Both the position numbers and the translations under genes were made by a program. 44,218 nt of DNA from Prevotella sp. (GTDB lineage: Bacteria > Bacteroidota > Bacteroidia > Bacteroidales > Bacteroidaceae). The notes under the pieces were generated by a model, which saw nothing but the letters and a program-made list of their open reading frames with translations, ran no database searches and was not told the DNA's origin. The stretch covers positions 1-44,218 of the forward strand of contig JAHHQW010000015.1 of NCBI GenBank assembly GCA_020026195.1, given 5' to 3'. This document shows positions 17,365-25,951 of this stretch, piece by piece (the stretch's first letter is position 1; each line of letters opens with the position of its first letter).

Positions 17365-17395
17365 TTGTATATTTATAAAAGCAGTAATAATTTTG
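17365..17395 (+). promoter_or_regulatory. Promoter of the TonB receptor-lipoprotein operon
   Basis: TTG (17365-17367, preceded by A), 20 nt, TAATTTTG (17388-17395) fit the Bacteroidetes -33/-7 pattern. The ATG at 17418 follows the -7 box by 22 nt. Confidence 0.65.
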
Positions 17396-17417
17396 CGCTG
17401 TTTTTAACTCTGATGCA

Positions 17418-19772
17418 ATGATTATAAAAAGATTCTTCTTGTTATTGATATTAGGTGTTATAGTCCATGTAACGGCTGTGGCACAGTGTATAAAAGGTAC
17501 TGTCAAAGGTGATTCGGACAAAGAACCTCTTATAGGCGTATTAGTTAAGATTAAAGATATAAAAAGATCTACAGTTACTGATACCGACGGCAGATATGTA
17601 TTTGATAACCTGAAGCAGGGTGTCTATAAAATTATCTTCAGACACATCGGCATGGGAACTGTCGAGAAAGAGGTTACCATAAAAGACAATGAGACCGTGA
17701 CACTGGACATTACGATGGAGGATAACCTTCAGTTAGGCAGTGTCGAGGTAATTGGCGTTGGTGACAGAAAAAGCATACGCGATGTGAAACAAAAGGGCGT
17801 TCCTGTATCTATCATTGATGGCAGGGAGATTGCCGGACGAGGTACTTCTATAGAAGAGGTCATCAACCATCAGACTGGCGTTAAGATTCGTCAGACAGGA
17901 GGTGCCGGAAGTCAGACTAAAATAAACGTTCGCGGACTTGAAGGTAACCGTGTACAGATTTATATGGATGGTTATCCTCTGAACACTCCCGACGGAAACT
18001 TCTCTATTGATGATGTTCCATTGCAGTTTATCGACCGCATCGAGATTTATAAGGGTATCGTTCCTCCTGAGTTTGGCGGCGACGGTCTTGGAAGTGCCAT
18101 CAACATCGTAACAATAGACATCGACCAGGATTATGTTGATGCTGCTTACAAGATTCAGAGCTATGGTGTTCATGATGCAAGTGTAACGGGACGTCATTAC
18201 TTCCCCAAACTTCATACTGCAATGTCTCTGTACCTCGGCGGTACTCTTGCAGAGAACGATTATACCATGATGTCACCATTTATTGAGGGACTTAAGATTA
18301 AGCGCGACCATGACGGACTGAAACAGGCTACGTATGCTCTTTCTTTCGATTTTATGGATACTTATTTCGATAAGGCTTCTCTTGAAATCTTTGGTCTGAA
18401 TAATCGTAAGGAGATGCAGGGCATAGACACTAACATTCGTTACACTTACACTAAAGCGAACTCGCTGGGCGGTAGTTTTAACTTTGAGAAAAACGGATTT
18501 CTAACAAAAGGACTTAAATTGAAACTTGATGCCAAATACATATACATAACTTCATGTCTCAATGATACTTCTTCGTATGTATTCGACTTTGAAGGTAATA
18601 AACGTCCTAACAGTTTCAGAGGCGAGGTGGGCAGTGTTCCTAACTTCTCTGACGATAAGACTCACGACATCAGATATAACCTGAACCTAAGCTACGATCT
18701 TATTCCGAATAAGATGAATATTAACCTCAACAACGACTTTCGTTATGTTATTCAGGAGGCTAACGATACTGTGGCTGACAATTTCCTGAAGAAAGACCTC
18801 AGCGGACTGAAGGCTCACGTCAAGGGCATGATAACTTCACTGGCATTGCAGAACAAATGGTTTGGTGGACGTCTTACTTCTATTCTTACCGGAAGACATT
18901 ATTATTATGGTATATCTGGCAAGACGGTTGACCTTACTTATGGTTCTGAATCTGAGCCTGTGACTTCCGAACGTACTGGAAATTACTTCGGATACAGTCT
19001 TGCACTGAAATATGACCTTGCAAAGAATCTGTTCCTAAAAGCTGCCTTTGAACATAACTATCGTCTGCCGCGTTACGAAGAGGTTTTGGGCGACAGGGTT
19101 AAAACAATGACAAACGTTGGTCTCAATCCAGAACAGGCTGATAATTATAACGTGGGTATATACTACGACCATTACTATAATCAGACATCACGCTTGCAAT
19201 TCGAGGCTAATACTTATATGATGAACGTCAAGGACATGATGTATCTGTTATCTCAGGCCGGGTATCTTAAATATCAGAACTTAGGAAAGGCTCTGCTATA
19301 TGGCGTCGATGCTGAAATTAAGTGGGACATCAATCGCAACTGGTTCGTTTCTCTGAACGGTACATGGCAGAAATCTCTCGACCATTCTAAATATATTTAT
19401 GGTACTCATACACCGAGCATGACTTACAAGATGGAACTTCCGCATATTCCTGTACTCTACTTTAACTGGATGGCAGACTATCGTAAGGATAATCTGTTCG
19501 GAGGTAAAGGACAGTACACGCGTTTCTATTACGAAGGCGGTTATACTGACAAATATTATTATGGTTTCGAGTTAAGCAAGAACCAGGACTTCAAGATTCC
19601 TTCTACTCACATTCACACTTTAGGAATGGAATATGGCTTTATGAACCGTAAGATAATAATCGGTCTGGAATGTCATAACATCTTAGATGCCGACGAGATG
19701 ACAAACTTTAACTTCCCGCTTGCAGGAAGAACTATCGCAGCAAAGATTCGTTTTACGACTCTTAAATGGTAA
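17418..19772 (+). CDS. TonB-dependent outer-membrane receptor (XusA-like)
   Basis: The 784-residue receptor has a signal peptide (1-22, ending AVAQ), a carboxypeptidase-like regulatory domain (about 24-100: GTVKGDSDKEPLIGVLV, then TDTDGRYVFDNL), a plug (about 115-235, with NVRGLEGNRVQIYMDGYPL and PPEFGGDGLGSAINI) and a beta-barrel ending in a C-terminal aromatic residue (RFTTLKW). It is shorter than SusC-type receptors (about 1000) and has no SusD partner, so glycan uptake is unlikely. The next gene encodes a DUF4374 lipoprotein. The pair recalls XusA-XusB of Bacteroides thetaiotaomicron, which takes up enterobactin-type xenosiderophores. The inner-membrane PepSY partner (XusC) is absent here. 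Siderophore import is therefore likely but inferred. Confidence 0.9.
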   Translation: MIIKRFFLLLILGVIVHVTAVAQCIKGTVKGDSDKEPLIGVLVKIKDIKRSTVTDTDGRYVFDNLKQGVYKIIFRHIGMGTVEKEVTIKDNETVTLDITMEDNLQLGSVEVIGVGDRKSIRDVKQKGVPVSIIDGREIAGRGTSIEEVINHQTGVKIRQTGGAGSQTKINVRGLEGNRVQIYMDGYPLNTPDGNFSIDDVPLQFIDRIEIYKGIVPPEFGGDGLGSAINIVTIDIDQDYVDAAYKIQSYGVHDASVTGRHYFPKLHTAMSLYLGGTLAENDYTMMSPFIEGLKIKRDHDGLKQATYALSFDFMDTYFDKASLEIFGLNNRKEMQGIDTNIRYTYTKANSLGGSFNFEKNGFLTKGLKLKLDAKYIYITSCLNDTSSYVFDFEGNKRPNSFRGEVGSVPNFSDDKTHDIRYNLNLSYDLIPNKMNINLNNDFRYVIQEANDTVADNFLKKDLSGLKAHVKGMITSLALQNKWFGGRLTSILTGRHYYYGISGKTVDLTYGSESEPVTSERTGNYFGYSLALKYDLAKNLFLKAAFEHNYRLPRYEEVLGDRVKTMTNVGLNPEQADNYNVGIYYDHYYNQTSRLQFEANTYMMNVKDMMYLLSQAGYLKYQNLGKALLYGVDAEIKWDINRNWFVSLNGTWQKSLDHSKYIYGTHTPSMTYKMELPHIPVLYFNWMADYRKDNLFGGKGQYTRFYYEGGYTDKYYYGFELSKNQDFKIPSTHIHTLGMEYGFMNRKIIIGLECHNILDADEMTNFNFPLAGRTIAAKIRFTTLKW

Positions 19773-19798
19773 TAAATAAAACACTAAATATTAATAAA

Positions 19799-21025
19799 AT
19801 GAAAACAGGTAAATTCTTTACTCTTGCAGCATGCATGCTCTGCGGTATGCTCGCATTCACATCGTGCAGCGACGATGATGACGACAACACAAAAAAACCG
19901 GAGGTTAATGACGGTAAGGCTAAAATGATGCTTGCAGTCGACATGGCTCCTACTGCTTCTATGGGTTACATCATTCCAGTTAAGGACGAAAATGTAACTG
20001 AAGTTAATTTCACTAATGCCCACGAACAGAAAAGTACTCCTTACATCTGCACTTACAAAGACTGGGTATTTGCCATCGGCGGTACAATGGATGCCAATGT
20101 TACAAAATATATCCGTAACAATGACGGAACTCTTACACAGGCTGGAAAAGTTCAGATTGACCGTGTAGTTCCGATGTGTGCCAACATGATTGTAATGAAC
20201 GAGACTAAGGCTTATGCCACAGCTCCCGTAGAAAACAAGATTGTTATCTTTAACCCTACGACAATGGAACGTACTGGCGAGATTGACCTCGTTGATACTA
20301 AGTGGGGCGTTAATGGTTCAAACACTCCTAACCCCGTAGGTCTCTTTATACGTGACAACATCCTTTATGTAGGTCTGTGTCAGTTTGATAACATGCCTGT
20401 TTGTAAGACTGGTGCTTACGTTCTGCTTATTGATACAAAGACAGACAAACCTATAAAGATGATTAGCGACATGCGTCTTTCGTCTGCTACAGTAATGGGT
20501 GTATGCGGAATGTTCGTTGATGAGAAGAACGACCTTTATGTTCCTTGCTGGGGTTCATACGGATATGTTCCCGGACATCACAGCGGTCTGCTCCGTATTA
20601 AGAACGGCGAAACAGAATTTGACAAGAGCTACTGCTTCAACTTCACAGATCGTGAATATCCTGATGTAAAGGGCAACAAGATTCAGTATGTTCTTTCTTC
20701 TCACTATGCCGGCAACGGTGAGTTCTATTTCTTCGGCTACTGCCCTGCTTATGCTTCTGCTACAGGTGCCGACTACATCAACGATAAAACAAACATCAGC
20801 TTCAAGGCCGACCTCTATAACTGCACAGCAAAGGTTATCGACCTTCCCCGTACTAACGGTTACAGCTGCGCAATTTCTCATAAAAACGATTTGGTATACT
20901 TCGGACTTGTTACCGAATCGGCTGGCACCGGTCTGTTTACTTACAACAGAAAGACTGGCGAATGCAGCAAGACTCCTGTAATGAAAGTTCAGGGCTCAAT
21001 AACTGACATACGTTTCTGCGACTAA
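19799..21025 (+). CDS. DUF4374 surface lipoprotein (XusB-like)
   Basis: The start at 19799 gives a clear lipoprotein signal (MKTGKFFTLAACMLCGMLAF-TSC); the frame is open upstream but that part overlaps the receptor gene. The mature protein has an acidic stretch (SDDDDD) right after the lipid-bearing Cys, which resembles the surface-export signal of Bacteroidetes lipoproteins. Repeated strands such as PYICTYKDWVFAIGG, YATAPVENKIVIFN and NDLYVPCWGSYG suggest a beta-propeller, as in XusB. The family binds ferric siderophores at the cell surface and passes them to the TonB receptor. It follows the receptor gene by 26 nt and ends at a strong terminator. Confidence 0.85.
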   Translation: MKTGKFFTLAACMLCGMLAFTSCSDDDDDNTKKPEVNDGKAKMMLAVDMAPTASMGYIIPVKDENVTEVNFTNAHEQKSTPYICTYKDWVFAIGGTMDANVTKYIRNNDGTLTQAGKVQIDRVVPMCANMIVMNETKAYATAPVENKIVIFNPTTMERTGEIDLVDTKWGVNGSNTPNPVGLFIRDNILYVGLCQFDNMPVCKTGAYVLLIDTKTDKPIKMISDMRLSSATVMGVCGMFVDEKNDLYVPCWGSYGYVPGHHSGLLRIKNGETEFDKSYCFNFTDREYPDVKGNKIQYVLSSHYAGNGEFYFFGYCPAYASATGADYINDKTNISFKADLYNCTAKVIDLPRTNGYSCAISHKNDLVYFGLVTESAGTGLFTYNRKTGECSKTPVMKVQGSITDIRFCD

Positions 21026-21055
21026 CACAAAGTGTTATAATTTATACGTTACTTA

Positions 21056-21083
21056 TCCCAACAGGTTATTTAATCTGTTGGGA
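21056..21083 (+). terminator. Terminator of the receptor-lipoprotein operon
   Basis: A 9-bp perfect stem (21056-21064 with 21075-21083, TCCCAACAG/CTGTTGGGA) with a 10-nt loop is followed after one nucleotide by a T-run (21085-21092). Confidence 0.85.
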
Positions 21084-21109
21084 TATTTTTTTATTTGTCG
21101 TCTACATAT

Positions 21110-21117
21110 TATCTTTG
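21110..21117 (+). promoter_or_regulatory. -7 box of the TetR gene
   Basis: TATCTTTG fits TAnnTTTG and lies 20 nt before the ATG at 21138. The upstream region is T-rich, but a -33 TTTG at standard spacing is missing. Confidence 0.45.
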
Positions 21118-21137
21118 TAGATTATTACTTAAAGAAT

Positions 21138-21746
21138 ATGCAGACATTAAAGGACAACATAAGACAGAACATATTAGACTCGGCACGTCACGAATTCAGT
21201 CAGTACAAGTTTGAAAAGGCATCCATACGAAGAATAGCACAGAATGCAGGTATAACGTCTGGTACGATATATTCATATTTTAAATCAAAGGACGAACTGT
21301 TCTGCGAGGTACTAAGCCCGCTAATGAAAGAACTAAACTCATATATGACTGAAAGCATGACACCTGAAAGTAAGATTGAATCTAAGTTTGAGGATGGTTT
21401 TATTGAACGAACAATAGATAAGTTCATGCTGTTCGTAAACACCGAACGTGTTCTGCTAAAAATTCTTCTCTTTAATGCCCAGGGTTCTTCGCTGGAGAAT
21501 TACAAATATGACATAACTGAAAGGGTTGTTCACGATTCTCGTCTTTTCCTTGCAAACAACCAGCGCCGCCATCCTGAGATGAATGCCGATATATGTGATG
21601 CGACAATGCGTCTGCATACATTACTAATGTTCTCTACATTCGAAGAGATTATTATTCATAAGATGACAAAAGAAGAAATGAGAAAGATGTTAGAGGAATT
21701 TACTATATTCGAGTTCTATGGATGGAAGAATGCTCTGAATATGTAA
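21138..21746 (+). CDS. TetR/AcrR-family transcriptional regulator
   Basis: The start at 21138 gives a 202-residue protein of usual family length; an open extension to 21078 would overlap the -7 box and terminator. Residues 5-50 form the TetR helix-turn-helix (ILDSARHEFSQYKFEKASIRRIAQNAG, then TSGTIYSYFKSKDELF). The C-terminal ligand domain is helical and not diagnostic. The gene is cut off from the siderophore operon by a terminator, but lies just behind it on the same strand, so it may regulate that operon or an unlinked one. Ligand unknown. Confidence 0.88.
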   Translation: MQTLKDNIRQNILDSARHEFSQYKFEKASIRRIAQNAGITSGTIYSYFKSKDELFCEVLSPLMKELNSYMTESMTPESKIESKFEDGFIERTIDKFMLFVNTERVLLKILLFNAQGSSLENYKYDITERVVHDSRLFLANNQRRHPEMNADICDATMRLHTLLMFSTFEEIIIHKMTKEEMRKMLEEFTIFEFYGWKNALNM

Positions 21747-21820
21747 TGTCATCTGCTTTAAACTTTGTATCCAGTTCATTCTTTTGATAGAGTAATAATA
21801 GTCATTTTATGATGTTTTGA

Positions 21821-21834
21821 TTGATTTTTATCAA
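21821..21834 (+). promoter_or_regulatory. FNR/CRP-like box upstream of right short-RNA copy
   Basis: TTGAT-TTTT-ATCAA is a perfect match to the FNR-type consensus and sits inside a longer inverted repeat (21811-21842). Its centre is 66.5 nt from the -7 box, identical to the left copy. A further conserved TGGCA lies at 21848-21852. Control by oxygen, redox or another CRP/FNR signal is inferred. Confidence 0.55.
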
Positions 21835-21869
21835 AAAACATCGTTCATGGCACAGATTTTGAATTAAAG

Positions 21870-21901
21870 TTTTGCAGATTTCCCAAAAAGCTATACCTTT
21901 G
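21870..21901 (+). promoter_or_regulatory. Promoter of the right short-RNA copy
   Basis: TTTTG (21870-21874), 19 nt, TACCTTTG (21894-21901) fit the Bacteroidetes -33/-7 pattern closely. The predicted start is about 21907. Confidence 0.7.
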
Positions 21902-21906
21902 CATCG

Positions 21907-21970
21907 TGTTTTTCATAGTATTAGATTTAAGGTTAATAAAAGGTTGGGATTCAGCGGAATCCCTTTTTTT
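21907..21970 (+). ncRNA. Putative small RNA of about 64 nt, FNR-box associated
   Basis: From the predicted start, a transcript of about 64 nt runs through the conserved block (21907-21940), then GGTTG, and ends in the hairpin GGGATTC-AGCG-GAATCCC (21946-21963) with seven T. The block from 21886 to 21940 is identical to the left-edge copy (1-55, opposite strand). No start codon with a useful frame is present. The gene downstream (22148) has its own -7 box, so this is not simply its leader. I have the impression that similar sequences are widespread in Bacteroidales, but cannot verify that here. Function unknown. Confidence 0.6.
21946..21970 (+). terminator. Terminator of the putative small RNA
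   Basis: A 7-bp G/C-containing stem, GGGATTC/GAATCCC, with a 4-nt loop and T7 (21964-21970). Confidence 0.85.
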
Positions 21971-22110
21971 ATGTCCGTACGTTATGTACATAACCGAAGG
22001 TTCTTGTTTTCGTTATCACGTTTCATAAGTTCAATCAGCTTTTTAACTCTATTAAATAAATGCTATGTTTGTTTATACTTATAAAGTATACCGTAATATT
22101 TTAAAACATA

Positions 22111-22118
22111 TATCTTTG
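22111..22118 (+). promoter_or_regulatory. -7 box of the DUF1847 gene
   Basis: TATCTTTG fits TAnnTTTG, 29 nt before the ATG at 22148. A matching -33 box is not obvious. Sequence between the small RNA and this box (21971-22110) shows nothing else that I can support. Confidence 0.5.
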
Positions 22119-22147
22119 TAACTGAAGAAACATTTATACGAACAATT

Positions 22148-22789
22148 ATGGATAATGAACACAAACTATCGTGTGTTGACTGTGGTACTCAGAACTGTAA
22201 ATACAAGGTACGCACCTACCCTGACTTCTGTCTGACTACACATTTAGACCCTAAAGATTTGGAATGGGCTGTAGAACGCTACAATGACGACCGTAATCAT
22301 CAGATAATGGTTGCCAGTGCCGAAGTGGAATATGAAGGTTACTGTCAGCTTACCCGTGTGGAGGAGATTATGAAATTTGCACGCAAGATCGGAGCACATA
22401 AGATTGGCATAGCCAACTGTATTGGTCTAATTAACGAGGCACGTATCTTTGCTAAGATTCTGCGTGCCAACGGCTTTGAGCCATACGCAGTGATATGTAA
22501 GGTTGCAGGCAAGGCTAAATCGTCTATTGGGATTCCAAAGGAATGTGAGAATATAGGTCCGGCAATGTGCAACCCTATCCTACAGGCCCGATTATTGAAT
22601 AAGGAAAAGACCGACCTTAACGTCGTAATTGGTTTATGCGTCGGTCACGACAGTCTGTTTTATAAATACTCAGACGCTTACGTTACCACTCTTGTAACAA
22701 AGGACCGTGTAACGGGCAACAACCCTGCTGCTGCTCTGTACACTGCCAACTCGTATTATCGTAAGAAACTAAATCTTGATAACAAGTAA
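22148..22789 (+). CDS. DUF1847 metal-binding-type protein
   Basis: The 213-residue cytoplasmic protein starts with a cysteine cluster (CVDCGTQNC at residues 9-17, further C28), as expected for DUF1847, which is annotated as probably metal-binding. Other family-like segments are ANCIGLINEA, PAMCNPILQARLLN and NVVIGLCVGHDSLFYKYSDAYVTTLV, with several more Cys. Together these could bind zinc or an iron-sulfur cluster; that is inference. It is a single-gene unit with its own -7 box and terminator. The biological role of the family is not known. Confidence 0.85.
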   Translation: MDNEHKLSCVDCGTQNCKYKVRTYPDFCLTTHLDPKDLEWAVERYNDDRNHQIMVASAEVEYEGYCQLTRVEEIMKFARKIGAHKIGIANCIGLINEARIFAKILRANGFEPYAVICKVAGKAKSSIGIPKECENIGPAMCNPILQARLLNKEKTDLNVVIGLCVGHDSLFYKYSDAYVTTLVTKDRVTGNNPAAALYTANSYYRKKLNLDNK

Positions 22790-22799
22790 TGATATAAAG

Positions 22800-22830
22800 A
22801 AAGACATCAGAAATTTTATCTGATGTCTTT
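22800..22830 (+). terminator. Terminator of the DUF1847 gene
   Basis: An 11-bp perfect stem (22800-22810 with 22820-22830, AAAGACATCAG/CTGATGTCTTT) with a 9-nt loop, and T-rich sequence following. Confidence 0.85.
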
Positions 22831-22907
22831 TATTGTTTTATACAGTATTATGCAAATACTGATATAATAAATTATAGAAAGTCTTTTTTACGCAAACAGA
22901 TTTTATA

Positions 22908-23204
22908 TTATCTGCATCGAATTAACATAAGTAATATAAGCCCTACGGCATATATAATAGCGAGAAGTATAATCATGAATTTATTGTCCTTATACACCTG
23001 TTTCATACTCCTTGTTTCAAACCATCCTTTAATGAGTGCCGCAGCAAAAGTAAGATAGAATAAAGACACTAAGATATAACCAATTATGGTCAAAATATAA
23101 TTATCCCAGATTCTATCTACAATGCCCATAATGAAATTTAACCATATTAAATTATCATATGCATTTCTGTATGTCTTACTTGTAATGTTTTTCAACTTAT
23201 TCAT
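22908..23204 (-). CDS. Small hydrophobic membrane protein, unknown
   Basis: The 98-residue protein has hydrophobic segments near 36-58 (ILTIIGYILVSLFYLTFAAALIKG) and 74-95 (MIILLAIIYAVGLILLMLI), and a shorter one near 20-32. Two or three membrane spans are likely. I do not recognise a family. It is taken as real because a near-ideal promoter (23242-23273) stands about 38 nt before the ATG. It is convergent with the DUF1847 gene and lies downstream of the fused permease, without overlap. No function can be assigned. Confidence 0.65.
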   Translation of the reverse strand: MNKLKNITSKTYRNAYDNLIWLNFIMGIVDRIWDNYILTIIGYILVSLFYLTFAAALIKGWFETRSMKQVYKDNKFMIILLAIIYAVGLILLMLIRCR

Positions 23205-23241
23205 ATTAGTAACTAAGTAAATAATTTATAATTTCACGCAG

Positions 23242-23273
23242 CAAATATACAAATTATATTGATACGAAGCAAA
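23242..23273 (-). promoter_or_regulatory. Promoter of the small membrane protein gene
   Basis: On the minus strand TTTG (23273-23270), exactly 20 nt, TATATTTG (23249-23242): one of the best Bacteroidetes promoter matches in the window. Confidence 0.75.
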
Positions 23274-23313
23274 TGTCTACCGGTTATTTTTTTATATTAT
23301 TTTACATTCCGAC

Positions 23314-25884
23314 TTATTCATCGTGTAATGCATCAGCCGGGGTCAGCTGAACCGCCTTGCCGGCAGGTATCCAGATGGACACCACGATCGTCAGGGCCAG
23401 AATCAGCCAGGTAATCAGGTTGGCAATCAGGAAACGAACTGCGGTATAATCTATAATGTATTCGGGATGCAACGTTTCTTTTGAAAGGCCGATAACTAAC
23501 TGTAGGCAGATGAAGATGGCGGGGATGGCAGCTACGGTGAGCAATACCAAACCTTCTTTGAACAGCATCCATTTAATCTGCTTTTTGCTTGCACCCATTG
23601 CCATGCGGACTCCGATCTCTTCACGTCGCATACGGACACGATACCAGAATGTGCCCATAACGCAGAGGATGATATTGATGAGGAAGAACAACGACATTAT
23701 CTGTCCGAACGAAATCCTCGTGATATAACCAAATTCTTGGTTGAGTTCCTCACGGATTGTTTCGAACGACTTTATTTCCTTTATATAGAAATTACCTAAT
23801 CGCAGTTTGTTACCCATATCCTCCATAAACCTATCAGCAAATGTCTGCTCCGATACTCCGGGTTTAAGACGAACGGCAATGTCATTGCTTAAGTATCTGT
23901 GGAACATAATATCATCTGCCATATAAATATTACTCTCAGGACGTTCGTAATCTGTGTGTTTTACATTACCCACAATTCCTACCACTTTATATGTCTCAAT
24001 CTCACCCGACTGCCAAGTATCGTGATTTATTGTCTTACCAATGGCATTGCCTTCTGGAAAGAGATAATCGGCTGCACTCTGTGACATAACAACATTATTA
24101 GGATTAGAGAAATCGAAGTCATTCATCGATACAGGCTTGCCTTCTGTATCGGTAAATGCAAACGTGCGGAAATAATCCGTTCTGGGATAAACTCTAATTG
24201 AGTTTACACAGATTCTATTTGCAGTGTCGCTGGGATTTGTCAGAATCATTCCGTTATAGTTGCCGGCAAAAGGTATTCCGTATGACAGCAGCAAAGCTGA
24301 TTGTTCAACATCCTTATACTGACTTACAGCCTTCAATATCAGTTCTAAATCAGCACGTTTTCTATCCGCACTATCTGCCGCAGAATCGTAATCAGGATTA
24401 GTTTCTGAAAGCATTCCAATTTCTATCTTCCACACACGGTCGGTATCCATGTGTGCCGACAAATTACGATTAAATCCCATTATAAAGAGGTAATCGGTGA
24501 TAAACCACATCAGTGCGAATACAAGCATCAGTTCGATTCCTATCCATGCATTCTTGCGGATACGTGTAAAGAAACTCATACCCCTGCCCTCTGTCATCGT
24601 GGCACCGACCATGGGATGCAGCGATTCGGTTATGGGATGGCGTGATGCCCTCCATGCCGGAATGAGTGCCGAACAGAGATTAAGAACGAAACATACTGTG
24701 AGAACGATGACGAATATCCAGGGATTGAACAGCATATCTGCATTAAGCATGATGCGTCCGCCTTCGGCAAGCATCGAATCTAAGAGATTGAACAGCATAT
24801 CGTCGATTGCATAGAGCAGGATGTAAGATATGATGAGACCGATGATGCCGCCGAGGAAGGTAAAGAGCATATTCTCAACGATTATCTGCTTTATGAGCGT
24901 TGCCTTCGATGCTCCGAACGAACGACGTACTCCGAGTTCTGCCAAGCGGCGTTCCATACGCGAGTCGGTCATTCCCGACAGATTTACTGCAGGAATAATA
25001 AGAAGCATAAGAACAACTATAAGACCTAATATAACAGCATTGGTATAGTCTACCGGAAACTGTGATCGCTCTGCAAAGAAGTTCTCAAAGTGTGTATAAG
25101 GACGATCCATACACCAGAACTTTGAGCCCTTGCCTAAAGACTGCGAAAAACGATTGATGCGTTGCCGTGCATCCTTCTGTACAGTTTTGATATCTGCGCC
25201 CTCCTTAACTAATATATAGGCGGCGAAGTTTCCTAACACTTCTTCTCCATCCTCATCGATGTATTTATAACAGGTGTAAGGGAACCATATGTCCGAATAA
25301 CTCAGTCGGGTGATGGCTGATACATCCTTTACTACTCCCACGACACGGTATTTAATAAAGTCGTACGATATGTCCCTGCCCACTACATCGGTAGAACCGA
25401 AGGTGTTCTTTGCCAGCGATTCTGAAATCACTGCTACATGTTTCTTTGCATTAAGGTCAGCATCGGTAAACGGGCGGCCATTAACGAAATCGAAAGAGAA
25501 TACCTTCCAGAAGTTGCCATCAACGTGTCTGCTATTAATCGTCATTTCTCTGCCTCTGTCGAGCTGCACTTTTCCCTTGTCGTTCCATGTTGCCAGTACC
25601 GACATAGTTTCGACATCCTTCATTCCGTCGAAACATTTATGAATGGTCTTTGTAGACAAACTGGAAAAGCTCTGCCCGTTCTCGTCCTCAACCATTCCGT
25701 AATCGCATATAAGCATACGGTCACGGTTGGTTTCGGGATATACATTCGCAAACATCACCGTCAGGGCAATGGACAGGGCCATAACCATAGATACAGCCAG
25801 GCCCGTTCCCAATATATAGATTGAAGAGAACAACTTTTCCTGACGCATTAGGTTCAATGCCTGTTTTAAATACTGCTTTATCAT
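23314..25884 (-). CDS. Fused type A-type B FtsX permease, no own ATPase
   Basis: The 856-residue protein is two half permeases in one chain. Residues 1-420 correspond to type A (N-terminus like the 12211-13512 product; helices near 20-45, 280-302, 335-360, 390-412; AELGVRRSFGAS motif). Residues 436-856 correspond to type B (helix near 447-470, then three C-terminal helices, EIGVRMAMGAS motif, tail QLTPADALHDE). The junction around 417-440 reads through SLHPMVGATMTEGRG. The topology equals eight helices with two periplasmic cores. It is a single-gene unit with the RR1-type sigma-54 promoter and sites. No ATPase is adjacent, so it probably uses the one at 13525-14190. Confidence 0.9.
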   Translation of the reverse strand: MIKQYLKQALNLMRQEKLFSSIYILGTGLAVSMVMALSIALTVMFANVYPETNRDRMLICDYGMVEDENGQSFSSLSTKTIHKCFDGMKDVETMSVLATWNDKGKVQLDRGREMTINSRHVDGNFWKVFSFDFVNGRPFTDADLNAKKHVAVISESLAKNTFGSTDVVGRDISYDFIKYRVVGVVKDVSAITRLSYSDIWFPYTCYKYIDEDGEEVLGNFAAYILVKEGADIKTVQKDARQRINRFSQSLGKGSKFWCMDRPYTHFENFFAERSQFPVDYTNAVILGLIVVLMLLIIPAVNLSGMTDSRMERRLAELGVRRSFGASKATLIKQIIVENMLFTFLGGIIGLIISYILLYAIDDMLFNLLDSMLAEGGRIMLNADMLFNPWIFVIVLTVCFVLNLCSALIPAWRASRHPITESLHPMVGATMTEGRGMSFFTRIRKNAWIGIELMLVFALMWFITDYLFIMGFNRNLSAHMDTDRVWKIEIGMLSETNPDYDSAADSADRKRADLELILKAVSQYKDVEQSALLLSYGIPFAGNYNGMILTNPSDTANRICVNSIRVYPRTDYFRTFAFTDTEGKPVSMNDFDFSNPNNVVMSQSAADYLFPEGNAIGKTINHDTWQSGEIETYKVVGIVGNVKHTDYERPESNIYMADDIMFHRYLSNDIAVRLKPGVSEQTFADRFMEDMGNKLRLGNFYIKEIKSFETIREELNQEFGYITRISFGQIMSLFFLINIILCVMGTFWYRVRMRREEIGVRMAMGASKKQIKWMLFKEGLVLLTVAAIPAIFICLQLVIGLSKETLHPEYIIDYTAVRFLIANLITWLILALTIVVSIWIPAGKAVQLTPADALHDE

Positions 25885-25951
25885 AATTTCTGCTATTTAT
25901 TTTACGATTATAATATCTTTATTATTGTATTGCTCTTATTACTTTTTTAGT

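Noticed and set aside
21848..21863. TGGCA-N6-TTGAA as a sigma-54 promoter of the small RNA
   Set aside because: The -12 box reads GA in place of GC or GT in both copies, and a good primary-sigma promoter lies downstream. The conservation is noted, but sigma-54 use is not claimed.
21972..21990. TGTCCG...TGTACA near the small RNA as an RR1 site
   Set aside because: The inner CG step and the 4-nt centre are missing, and no sigma-54 promoter is near.
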